DNA from: JAEZBP01 sp963832725
Lineage (GTDB): Bacteria; Myxococcota_A; Polyangia; Polyangiales; Sandaracinaceae
Assembly (NCBI GenBank): GCA_963832725.1
Contig: CAWHVG010000003.1
Span: forward strand, 62,001 to 126,000
DNA length: 64,000 nucleotides
Reading direction: 5' to 3'
Made by a program: the position numbers and the translations under genes. Every line of letters begins with the position of its first letter. Within the stretch, counting starts at the first letter, position 1. Below, piece after piece: positions 37,839-45,668 of this stretch. Below the pieces are notes generated by a model. The model was not told the origin of the DNA and did no database searches. It worked only from the letters and a program-made list of their open reading frames with translations.

Positions 37839-37985
37839 ATGTACTTGACGATCTCTCGTAAGCCGCGCTCCAAGGACCGTGGAAAGACCAACCGGCTCAA
37901 GGCGAAGGGGCGCGCCAAGAACCGCCGCCGCGTGCAGGGGATGCGCGGGAAGAAGCTCGGCCGCAAGCTCGCTCGCAAGTGGTGA
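37839..37985 (+). CDS. Small, very basic 48-aa protein
   Basis: ATG at 37839 follows GAGGTGGAC and opens a 48-codon frame: MYLTISRKPRSKDRGKTNRL and on to GKKLGRKLARKW. About 40 % of residues are Lys or Arg, with only one acidic residue. There is no signal peptide or membrane segment. The composition resembles small ribosomal or nucleic-acid-binding proteins such as L34 or bacterial Thx, but I do not recognise a family. It has its own promoter and lies behind a terminator, about 110 bases before the PEP-synthase regulator gene. Confidence 0.65.
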   Translation: MYLTISRKPRSKDRGKTNRLKAKGRAKNRRRVQGMRGKKLGRKLARKW

Positions 37986-38094
37986 GCGCCCTTCGCCGCT
38001 CGGGCACTTGCCGAACGGCGATGGGGCGTTGTGTTAACGTGGTGGTCGTGACGCAGGTCCGCGTCACGACCCTGGACGAGGTCGGGAGGAGCGG

Positions 38095-38935
38095 ATGGAA
38101 CGTCCGATGATCTTCGTGGTCAGCGACTCCACCGGTGAGACGGCGGAGCGCGTCGTGCGTGCGGCCCTCCTGCAGTTCCCCGACCAACGCGTCCGGGTCC
38201 GGCTGTTCACGCGCGTCCGCGATCAGGACGCGGTGGCCGAGGTGCTCAAGAAGGCCTCGGAAGCCGGCGCGATGGTGGTCTTCACGCTCGTGTCGCCGGA
38301 CCTGCGCGAGTTCTTCCACGAGATCGCGGCCCAGGAGCACATCGAGACGGTCGACGTCATCGGGCAGCTCATCCACAAGGTGGCCACGTACCTCGACACG
38401 ACGCCGCTCAACCGGCCCACGGCCACGATGCCCCTCAGCGAGGAGTACTTCCGCCGCGTGGAGGCCATCGAGTTCGCGGTCAAGAGCGACGACGGGAAGG
38501 AGCCGCGGAACCTCCGTAAGGCCGATCTCGTGCTCGACGGGGGTGAGCCGGACGAGCAAGACGCCGCTCTCGACGTACCTGGCCGGTCGCGGGTTGAAGG
38601 TGGCCAACGTGCCGCTGGTGCTCGGCGTGCCGCCGCCTCCGGAGCTCGACGAGATGGGGGCCGAGAAGGTGGTGGGGCTCACCCTCGGGCTCGAGCAGCT
38701 GCTCGAGATCCGAAAGGCGCGCCTGGTCCAGCTGGGGATGCCTCCCGACGCGAACTACGGCCTGCGCGAGCACGTGAACGCGGAGCTCGACTACGCGGAG
38801 GAGATCTTCCGCGCACATCCGGGCTGGATGGTCATCGACGTGAGCGGGCGCGCCATCGAGGAGACGGCCACCATCATCCTCGAGGCGATCAAGGATCGCG
38901 AAGAGCTGCCCTCGGTCCCGTCCGCGGTGGTCTGA
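38095..38935 (+). CDS. ppsR: Pyruvate,phosphate dikinase / PEP synthase regulatory protein (DUF299), frameshifted
   Basis: A bifunctional kinase/phosphorylase of about 279 aa that switches PEP synthase or pyruvate,phosphate dikinase on and off with ADP and phosphate. The N terminus IFVVSDSTGETAERVVRAAL, the middle ATMPLSEEYFRRVEAIEFAVKSDDG and the P-loop-like GVSRTSKTPLSTYLA are all family hallmarks, as is LVQLGMPPDANYG. One extra G in a G5 run near 38538 breaks the frame before the P loop; with four G the frame continues to the stop. No dikinase gene is nearby. Start ATG 38095 follows GGGAGGAGCGG. Confidence 0.9.
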
Positions 38936-39091
38936 ACGAGACGGGGTCGGGCACCTCGCGAGGCGCGCTCGTGGCGGGGTGCGAGCTGGTCCGCCCGCTC
39001 GCCGTGGGTCGAATCTGCTCGTCGAGCATCGCAGTAGGGCCGGGCGCTCGACACGTCCGCGAGCGAGCGGCCCGACGCTGTGGCCGCGGGC

Positions 39092-39607
39092 TCAGCCCTT
39101 CATGTACTGGTCGTTCACGCTGCCGACGAACTGGCTCAAGATCCCGTCGGCGACCCGGAGCCTCCGGCTCATCTCGCGCGCGATGTTCATGATGAGCAGC
39201 GAGTAGGCCTTGAGATCGCGCCGGTAGAGCAGGCGGTCGACGTGCTCGGCGCTCACCCGTAGGAGCGCGCTCGGCGCCAGCGAGCGCACGGTCGCCGAGC
39301 GCGGCTGGACGTCCACGATCGCCATCTCGCCGAACCAGCTGCCGGGGCCGAGCATCGCCACCCGCACCTCGTTGCCGCCCGGGCTCCGCTTGAGCACCTC
39401 GAGCTCGCCGCTCACCACGACGAACATCTCCCGCGCCGAGTCGCCCTCCGACACGACGCGCGTGCCCACCGGGACTTGCTCGGCCGGAAGCTCTCTCGCC
39501 AACACTTCGAGGGTCTCCTCGTCGAGTCCGCCGAAGAGCCCGATCTCACGGAGCACGGCCGCGGTGATGGGCCGCGGGCTCGAGGCGGGTGAAGGGTCTT
39601 CGTTCAT
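39092..39607 (-). CDS. Cyclic-nucleotide-binding-domain protein
   Basis: A 171-aa protein consisting mainly of a cNMP-binding domain (about 20-140): LREIGLFGGLDEETLEVLARELPAEQVPVGTRVVSEGDSAREMFVVVSGELEVLKR, then MLGPGSWFGEMAIVDVQPRSATVRSLAPSALLRVSAEH. The phosphate-binding cassette reads FGEMAIVDVQPRSATV, close to consensus, so ligand binding is possible. There is no helix-turn-helix; the tail is a helix (LIMNIAREMSRRLRVADGIL). It may sense cAMP or similar and act on a partner. ATG at 39607 (MNEDPSPASS) with GGAGATGGAGAC upstream. Confidence 0.85.
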   Translation of the reverse strand: MNEDPSPASSPRPITAAVLREIGLFGGLDEETLEVLARELPAEQVPVGTRVVSEGDSAREMFVVVSGELEVLKRSPGGNEVRVAMLGPGSWFGEMAIVDVQPRSATVRSLAPSALLRVSAEHVDRLLYRRDLKAYSLLIMNIAREMSRRLRVADGILSQFVGSVNDQYMKG

Positions 39608-39733
39608 GTCTCCATCTCCCCTTGGCTCCCTCTGGCTCCCCTTGGCGAGCCGAAGCTCGTGCTGTTCCTGCCACCCCGGACGGCTGGCCCGCAAGGCGGA
39701 TCGGATCGAGGTGGTGCTTTACCGCCGCCGCGC

Positions 39734-42163
39734 GTGAAGGCTATCCTGCTCGACGCCGGATCGCGCGATCCGGCTCCACGTTCTCGACATCATACGAAAA
39801 CCACCCCGATCGCCCTGCTCAGCGACGTCCTCGACCTGCCCACGCCGTTCGGGCCCTACACGCTGCTCAGGCGCCTCGCCGTCGGCGGCATGGCCGAGGT
39901 GTACGTCGCGAAGACGAAGGGAATCGGCGGGTTCGAGAAGCTGGTGGCCATCAAGGTCATCCACCCGCGCTTCTCGGAGGACGAGCACTTCGTCCAGATG
40001 CTGGTCGAGGAGGCCAAGATCTCCGTCCAGCTCAACCACGTCAACATCGCCCAGACGTTCGACCTCGGTTGTATCGAGGACACCTATTACATCTCGATGG
40101 AGTTCGTGGAGGGCGCCGACGCCTTCCGCGTGGCGAAGCGCGCCCGCAACAAGGAGGTCGCGATCCCCATCGACATCTGCTGTCACGTCGCCGCCGAGGT
40201 GTGCAACGGCCTCGGTTATGCGCACCGCAAGCGAGATGCGGAGGGCAAGCCGCTCGGGATCGTTCACCGTGACATTTCGCCACAGAACGTTCTCCTGAGC
40301 TTCTCGGGCGAGGTCAAGATCGTCGACTTCGGCATCGCGAAGGCCGCCCTGCGGAGTGGGCAGACCGAAGTCGGGGTGATCAAGGGCAAGTACTATTACA
40401 TGTCGCCCGAACAGGCGTGGGGCGACCCGGTGGACCAGCGGACCGACGTGTTCGCGGTGGGGCTGCTGCTCCACGAGCTGCTCACCGGGCAGATGGTGTA
40501 TCAGGAAGACAACATTCCGGCCCTGCTGGACCGGGTCCGCAAGGCCGAGATCCCGAGCCCGCGCGCGAAGCGGCCGGACGTGCCCGAGGAGCTGGCGGCA
40601 GCGATCCTGAAGGCGGTGGCGAAGGACGCGTCGGACCGCTTCCAGTCCGCGCATGCGTTCGGCCAGGAGCTCACGCGCCTCCTCTATCAGATCAACCCGA
40701 CGTTCACGGCCTCGCGGATGGCCCAGCTGATGGGCACGCTCTTCCCCGACGATGTCCGGCGGCACAGTCAGGTGCTGAAGCTGCCGAGCGCGGATCCGGT
40801 TCCGCCGCCGGCGACGCAGAGCGGCGAGCAGGAGCTCGAGCGGATGTCGCGCGGCGAGCTGGCGCCCAGCGTGGCGGAGCCGAGCATGATCTTCGACCTC
40901 GGCGCGATCGGCGAGGACGAGGGCGACGAGCGGACCCGCAACGACATCCTCCCTTTCCGCAAGCGGGCGAAGGCGTCGCCGGAGGAGCGTCCGACCAAAT
41001 CGCTGCGTGCTCCGGCGCAGGACGACGACGAGCCGACCGCGCAGCTCTCGGCCAAGGACGTCGCCGCCATCGCGGGTCGACCGAAGGACGAGTGGGACGA
41101 GGAGACGCTCCTCAAGGACGACGAGGACTGGGACGAGTCCACGCTGGTCGATCAGGGTGGGGCGGCGATGAAGGACGCGCTCTCGCGGATGCGCGCGCGC
41201 CCGGCGCTCGAGGTCTCCGACGACGAGCCGACCACGGACCTCGCGGGCGAGAAGACGGTGGCGATGAGCGGTCCGCCCCAGCCGAGAGTGCCAGCGGGGC
41301 GCATCCCTGCGCCGCCTCGTCCCCCGCCTCCCCCTGGCGGGCTGCCCCCTCGCGGCGCGCATTCCGTGCGTCCGGCACCACCGCAGGCGGCCGCCGGGTT
41401 GCAGGCCGAGCTTCCGGCGGAGAAGACCGTCGCCTTCAGCGAAGCTGCGCCGCAGCCGCCTCGCGGCGGTGCCATGGCGGGCCCTTCGAGCGCCGGGATC
41501 CGACTCGGGCCGGAGGCCGACCGATTCTTCTCGCCCACCGGCTCGCATCCGGCTCTCGCGTCGTCGGCGCCCGCTCATGACCCCTTCGTCGCCAAGCCCC
41601 CGCCGCCCCGGGTCGAGTCGCTCGGCAAACCCGAGCCGAAGCGTTGGATCCTCCCCGTGGTGCTCGGCGCGGTGGCGCTCGTCGGCCTCATCGGTCTGGG
41701 GGTCTGGCTCGCGACCCGCCCGGATCCGACGACGCTCGTCATCGACTCCTCGCCGGCCGGCGCGCGGGTCGAGATCGAGGGGCACCCGGCAGCCAGCTCC
41801 ACTCCGATGACACTCGAGGACCTCACCCCGGGTCATCGCTATCACGTCGAGGTCGAGCTCGAAGGCTACGAGCGGAGCGCGCAGGACATCCGCCTCCACG
41901 AGGGCGAGAACCGCAACATTTTCGTGCTCAACCCGGTCCGGGTGACGTTGCGCGTCGACACGCAGCCCGAAGGCGCGCAGGTCTGGGTGGACGACGTCCT
42001 GCGCGGGAGCGCCCCGCTCGAAATCCCGAACCTCTCGCCCGGCACCAGTGTCTCGGTCCGGAGCTGGACGCCGGGGCGCGAGTCGGTCTCTCAGCAGGTT
42101 TCGCTGACCGACGACGAGCTGCACCCGCGCTTGGTCCTCACGCTGCCCGAGTCCGGGGACTGA
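39734..42163 (+). CDS. Ser/Thr protein kinase with C-terminal PEGA repeats
   Basis: A membrane kinase of about 809 aa. Kinase domain about 40-305: RLAVGGMAEVYVAKT (Gly loop), LVAIKVI (Lys), HVNIAQTFDLG, HRDISPQNVLLS near 177, VDFGIAK near 197, YYYMSPEQAWGD near 222, DASDRFQSA. An acidic, Pro-rich linker leads to one membrane helix (WILPVVLGAVALVGLIGLGVWL near 640) and two PEGA domains (LVIDSSPAGARVEIEG; LRVDTQPEGAQVWVDD). Kinase faces the cytoplasm and PEGA the periplasm. The start is uncertain: GTG 39734 is used, GTG 39659 is also open, and neither has a good ribosome binding site. Target unknown. Confidence 0.9.
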   Translation: MKAILLDAGSRDPAPRSRHHTKTTPIALLSDVLDLPTPFGPYTLLRRLAVGGMAEVYVAKTKGIGGFEKLVAIKVIHPRFSEDEHFVQMLVEEAKISVQLNHVNIAQTFDLGCIEDTYYISMEFVEGADAFRVAKRARNKEVAIPIDICCHVAAEVCNGLGYAHRKRDAEGKPLGIVHRDISPQNVLLSFSGEVKIVDFGIAKAALRSGQTEVGVIKGKYYYMSPEQAWGDPVDQRTDVFAVGLLLHELLTGQMVYQEDNIPALLDRVRKAEIPSPRAKRPDVPEELAAAILKAVAKDASDRFQSAHAFGQELTRLLYQINPTFTASRMAQLMGTLFPDDVRRHSQVLKLPSADPVPPPATQSGEQELERMSRGELAPSVAEPSMIFDLGAIGEDEGDERTRNDILPFRKRAKASPEERPTKSLRAPAQDDDEPTAQLSAKDVAAIAGRPKDEWDEETLLKDDEDWDESTLVDQGGAAMKDALSRMRARPALEVSDDEPTTDLAGEKTVAMSGPPQPRVPAGRIPAPPRPPPPPGGLPPRGAHSVRPAPPQAAAGLQAELPAEKTVAFSEAAPQPPRGGAMAGPSSAGIRLGPEADRFFSPTGSHPALASSAPAHDPFVAKPPPPRVESLGKPEPKRWILPVVLGAVALVGLIGLGVWLATRPDPTTLVIDSSPAGARVEIEGHPAASSTPMTLEDLTPGHRYHVEVELEGYERSAQDIRLHEGENRNIFVLNPVRVTLRVDTQPEGAQVWVDDVLRGSAPLEIPNLSPGTSVSVRSWTPGRESVSQQVSLTDDELHPRLVLTLPESGD

Positions 42164-42294
42164 CCTCCCAGCGTCGCCTCACGACCGAACGGCCACCACG
42201 GGCGGTCCCGATCGCTGGTGTGCGCCCGTGCTCGGGCGGCTGGGTCCGACGTGGCGACGGCCCTCGAGGCCGGTCCGCCGCCCGCGCGGGGCGC

Positions 42295-42573
42295 TCACTG
42301 GAGCGTCGGTGCCGGATCGATGGCTCCGAAGCGCTGCTCGTGCCGGGCGATCGCCTCCGCCAAGACGGATTGGAAGCGTTTGGCGTGGTTCGGCGACAGC
42401 AGCATGCGGCTGAGGAGCCACCCTTCGCTGCCCTGCACGAAGGCGAAGTCGATCACGAAGCTGTCGTGGGTGCTTCCGACCTGCGCCAGGTTGGTGAAGC
42501 GGCCCTTGGCCACCTCGTCCTCGGCCTTGATGTGGAGGTGCGGTCGCGCCGGATGACGGTCGTCGTCGCTCAT
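42295..42573 (-). CDS. DUF3467 protein
   Basis: A 92-aa protein resembling DUF3467: GRFTNLAQVGSTHDSFVIDFAFVQG, then SRMLLSPNHAKRFQSVLAEAIARHEQRFGAI. The family is small, widespread and of unknown function. ATG at 42573 (MSDDDRHPARP) is chosen because an excellent promoter ends 7 bases before it, inside the longer frame. It stands alone between the PEGA kinase and the zinc-ribbon protein. Confidence 0.85.
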   Translation of the reverse strand: MSDDDRHPARPHLHIKAEDEVAKGRFTNLAQVGSTHDSFVIDFAFVQGSEGWLLSRMLLSPNHAKRFQSVLAEAIARHEQRFGAIDPAPTLQ

Positions 42574-42580
42574 GGGGCAG

Positions 42581-42609
42581 GGATTAGATGTCCTCGGCGG
42601 AAATCGCAA
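42581..42609 (-). promoter_or_regulatory. Promoter of the DUF3467 gene
   Basis: Minus-strand TTGCGA (42609-42604), exactly 17 bases, TAATCC (42586-42581), then 7 bases to the ATG. One of the clearest leaderless arrangements in the window. Confidence 0.65.
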
Positions 42610-42806
42610 CGCGTTTCGCGGGCGGGAAGGGGCCCATCTGCGGCCCGTTCCTCCTCGGCGATACTCGGCATCGCCTCATCGGCCCGAGCCACAGCTGGGC
42701 CCCGTCGCGCTCCGCGATCCGGTCACGATTTCCGCCTCGGACATCTCGCAGGGCCGGCCACGCCGCGCGACGGGAACTCGGTCGGCGCGCCGCTGTCGAG
42801 CGTGGT

Positions 42807-43529
42807 ATGGCCGAGACGAGCGTCTCCATCGACGCGATGCCCATGGACGACGAGAGCGCCGAGCCGCGATTGCTCTTCTGCCCCTTCTGCCGCGAGTGCT
42901 ACGAGGGCGAGGAGGAGTGCCCCGAGCATGGGCTGGCGCTGGTGGAGTTCGCGCAGCTGCCGAGGCAGGCCCACGAGCGCGCGGTGCGCTGGGACGAGCC
43001 GGTGACCCCGTGGGATCTGCGCTTCGGTCGCCTCGAGCTGGTGCTCGGTGTCATCGCCTCGCTGGTCGGCTTCTTCGCGCTGCCGCTGGCCGTGGGGACC
43101 ATCGACGAACAGCCCATCGCGCAGACCGCGATGCAGATGGCCAGCAGCCGGGCGCCGAACCTGTGGACGGTCCCCTTCGTCGCGGGGCTCTTCGTGGTCT
43201 TCCTCTACCGGCGCCGCACGCCGATCCAGATGCGCGGGGCGCGCCTGGCCGGAGTGGTGCTCGCGCTGATGCCGGCGGTCTCGCTCGGCTACTCGCTCTG
43301 GAACGTGGGGCGGGGCGTGGCGCGGGCCCACGGCGGGATCGCCCTCGAGTGGGGATCGGCCGTGTGGGTCATCGCCGCCGCCAGCGTGCTCCTGCTGATC
43401 GGCAGCGTTCGCTTCGGGAGTTTCCGGCTCGAGGAAGGCCTGCCGCACGGTGCGGAGCCGGAGGAACGGGAGGCGCCGATCGCGGCCGAGCACGAGAGCC
43501 CTGGCAAGAAGCGCAAGCGCCGGCGCTGA
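42807..43529 (+). CDS. Membrane protein with N-terminal zinc-ribbon-like motif
   Basis: A 240-aa protein of unknown function. An N-terminal Cys cluster (LFCPFCRECYEGEEECPEHG, about residues 24-42) looks like a zinc ribbon. Four membrane helices follow (LELVLGVIASLVGFFALPLAV, LWTVPFVAGLFVVFLY, GARLAGVVLALMPAVSLGYSLW, AVWVIAAASVLLLIGSVRF), then a charged Lys/Arg-rich tail. ATG at 42807 is the first start giving a sensible N terminus; the frame is open further upstream. It is followed 45 bases later by the ABC ATPase, which has its own promoter. Confidence 0.75.
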   Translation: MAETSVSIDAMPMDDESAEPRLLFCPFCRECYEGEEECPEHGLALVEFAQLPRQAHERAVRWDEPVTPWDLRFGRLELVLGVIASLVGFFALPLAVGTIDEQPIAQTAMQMASSRAPNLWTVPFVAGLFVVFLYRRRTPIQMRGARLAGVVLALMPAVSLGYSLWNVGRGVARAHGGIALEWGSAVWVIAAASVLLLIGSVRFGSFRLEEGLPHGAEPEEREAPIAAEHESPGKKRKRRR

Positions 43530-43538
43530 TCGACGTGC

Positions 43539-43567
43539 TTGCCGGGCCGGGGGCATCGCCGTAACGT
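43539..43567 (+). promoter_or_regulatory. Promoter of the ABC ATPase gene
   Basis: TTGCCG (43539-43544), 17 bases, TAACGT (43562-43567), then 7 bases to the GTG start at 43575. A leaderless transcript is predicted. Confidence 0.6.
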
Positions 43568-43574
43568 CCCGGCC

Positions 43575-44492
43575 GTGTCGCTCTTCGAGCTCAAAGGGGT
43601 GGAGAAACGCTACGGCGAGCTCCGCGCGCTCAAGGACGTCGATCTCTCGGTGGAGCCGGGACGGATCGGGCTGCTCGGGCCGAACGGGGCGGGCAAGAGC
43701 ACGCTGCTGAAGACGATGCTCGGCCTCGTCTCCGCCGACCACGGGACCGTGCGCGTCTTCGACCGCGACGTGAGCCGCGAGCCCTTCGCGGTCCGAGCCC
43801 GAATCGGCTACATGCCCGAGGGCGACTCGGTGCTGCCCGAGCTGACCGCGCTCCAGCTCACCACGCTGGCCGCCGAGCTCTGCGGGCTGCCGCGCGCCGA
43901 GGCAATCGCGCGGGCGCATCAGGTCCTCCACTACGTCGGCCTCGGCGAGGCGCGCTACCGGAAGCTGGGCTCGTTCTCGACCGGGATGCGACAGCGGGCG
44001 CGCCTGGCCCAGGCCCTGGTCGGAGACCCCAAGCTCCTGCTCCTCGACGAGCCCACCAGCGGGCTCGACCCGCGCGGGCGCGAGGAGATGCTGGCGCTGA
44101 TCCTCGACATTCCCGCGCGGACCGGCGCCAGCGTGATGCTCTCGACGCACATCCTTCCGGACGTCGAGAAGACCTGCGACCAGGTCATCGTCATCGCTGG
44201 CGGCGAGGTGCTCTACGCGGGGGAGCTCGAGCCTCTCGTTCGCCCCGACCGGAACGTCTACGAGGTCCGCTGCAAGGGCAATCTGGCGGCGCTGCAGAAG
44301 ACACTGGAGCTCGGCCGCTGCGTGGTCACTCGCTCCGGCTCCACCCTCGAGGTCCGCGTGCCCGACGGCGAGGACGCGACCTATCTGCTGAGGCTGGCGC
44401 AGGAAGGCGAGCACCAGCTCCGCCACCTCGCGCCGCTGGTCCAGACGCTGGAGCGGGCGTTCCTGAAGACGCTCGCCGACGCCGGCCACTGA
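43575..44492 (+). CDS. ABC transporter ATP-binding protein without a linked permease
   Basis: A 305-aa ATPase. GTG at 43575 gives MSLFELKGVEKRYGELRAL. Walker A GPNGAGKSTLLK near residue 36, Q-loop region YMPEGDSVLPELTAL near 79, signature FSTGMRQRARLAQALV near 136, Walker B LLLLDEPTSGLDP near 157 and the switch His in MLSTHILPDVEKTC near 190. A C-terminal extension of about 85 residues resembles that of ABC-2-type exporters. No membrane subunit lies next to it, as its downstream neighbour is convergent; the substrate is unknown. Confidence 0.92.
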   Translation: MSLFELKGVEKRYGELRALKDVDLSVEPGRIGLLGPNGAGKSTLLKTMLGLVSADHGTVRVFDRDVSREPFAVRARIGYMPEGDSVLPELTALQLTTLAAELCGLPRAEAIARAHQVLHYVGLGEARYRKLGSFSTGMRQRARLAQALVGDPKLLLLDEPTSGLDPRGREEMLALILDIPARTGASVMLSTHILPDVEKTCDQVIVIAGGEVLYAGELEPLVRPDRNVYEVRCKGNLAALQKTLELGRCVVTRSGSTLEVRVPDGEDATYLLRLAQEGEHQLRHLAPLVQTLERAFLKTLADAGH

Positions 44493-44522
44493 GGCGCTCG
44501 CCCGTCTCGCCCGACCGGCTGG

Positions 44523-45488
44523 TCAGTCCGGCTTGTAGATGTAGGCTGGGTCTTGGAAGACGCAGATCCGGTTTCGACCGTCTTCCTTGGCCCGGTAGAG
44601 GGCGCGGTCGGCCGCCTTGAGCAGCGCGTCCCGCGTGGACACGCCGCGGCTCGGGTAGAGGGCCACGCCAATCGAGACGGTGATGGGCTCGCTGCGATCC
44701 TCCCGGAGATCGAAGGCGTCCTGCCCGATGGTGCGCCACACGCGGTCCGCGACCGTCAATGCGCCCGCGAGGTGGGTGCTCGGGAGCAGGAGCAGGAACT
44801 CCTCGCCGCCGTAGCGCGCGACCACGTCCACTTCGCGCACCGCCTCGATGAGCCGCTGGGCCACCGTCTGGAGCACGCGGTCGCCGACGTCGTGGCCGAA
44901 GCAATCGTTGAAGGACTTGAAGTGATCGATGTCGAGCATCGCGCAGCTCAGCGGCTCGCGATAGCGCTCTGCGCGCTTGAACTCCTCGCTCAGCCGCGAC
45001 TGCAGGTAGCGGTAGTTGTAGAGGGCGGTCAGCTCGTCCCGGATGGCCAGCCGTTCGAGCCGCTCGCGCGCGCCGGCGACGTCGTCGTGGAGCTGCTTGA
45101 TGCGGACCATGTTCCCGACCCGCGCCAACAGCTCCCGCTCGTCGAAAGGCTTGCAGATGTAGTCGTCGGCCCCGATCCGCAGCCCTTCGACGCGGCTGTC
45201 GGTGTCGGTCCGGGCCGTGAGCAGGATGACCGGCAAGAAGCCGCCGGGGCCGGTGCTCGACTTGAGCATGCGGCAGACGTCGATCCCGCTCATGCCCTCC
45301 ATCACGACGTCGAGGAGGACGAGCGTGACGCCGCCGGCTCGGCAGCGCTCGAGCACCTTCTGCCCGTTGTCCACCGCCGTGACCTGATAGCCGTGCCCTC
45401 TCAGGAGGCCCGCGACGTACTCCCGGGTGACGCGATCGTCGTCCGCGATCACCACGTGGGCGTCGGCAGGGCTCGGCTCGACCGGCAT
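44523..45488 (-). CDS. Receiver-GGDEF response regulator (probable diguanylate cyclase)
   Basis: Likely makes cyclic di-GMP under control of a phosphorelay; 321 aa. The receiver (about 8-125) has VVIADDDRVTREYV, the phospho-Asp in LVLLDVVMEG, the Thr/Ser in ILLTARTD and the Lys in ICKPFDERELLARV. The GGDEF domain (about 150-310) shows DELTALYNYRYLQSRL, MLDIDHFKSFNDCFGHDVGDRVL and ARYGGEEFLLLLP. REVD, five residues before GGEEF, is a product-inhibition site (RxxD), so both catalysis and feedback look intact. ATG at 45488 is chosen over GTG 45512 because a -10-like TACGCT (45502-45497) lies between them. No cognate kinase nearby. Confidence 0.92.
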   Translation of the reverse strand: MPVEPSPADAHVVIADDDRVTREYVAGLLRGHGYQVTAVDNGQKVLERCRAGGVTLVLLDVVMEGMSGIDVCRMLKSSTGPGGFLPVILLTARTDTDSRVEGLRIGADDYICKPFDERELLARVGNMVRIKQLHDDVAGARERLERLAIRDELTALYNYRYLQSRLSEEFKRAERYREPLSCAMLDIDHFKSFNDCFGHDVGDRVLQTVAQRLIEAVREVDVVARYGGEEFLLLLPSTHLAGALTVADRVWRTIGQDAFDLREDRSEPITVSIGVALYPSRGVSTRDALLKAADRALYRAKEDGRNRICVFQDPAYIYKPD

Positions 45489-45631
45489 ATCGGCCCAGCG
45501 TATCCGAGCCACCGCCGCTTTTCGAGCCGACGCGTGTGAGGACGCCAGAGCACGGACGTGGGCGGCGTCGTGCGTCCTCGAACGTGCGGCATCCGTCGCC
45601 GTCGTCCGAGCTCCCGTGTGCGACTCGGCGG

Positions 45632-45660
45632 ATGACAGCTCCCTGCGCGCGCCCTACGCT
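45632..45660 (+). promoter_or_regulatory. Promoter of the TPR-dynamin gene
   Basis: ATGACA (45632-45637), 17 bases, TACGCT (45655-45660), then 8 bases to the ATG at 45669. Predicted leader is one or two bases. Confidence 0.5.
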
Positions 45661-45668
45661 CATCGGCG

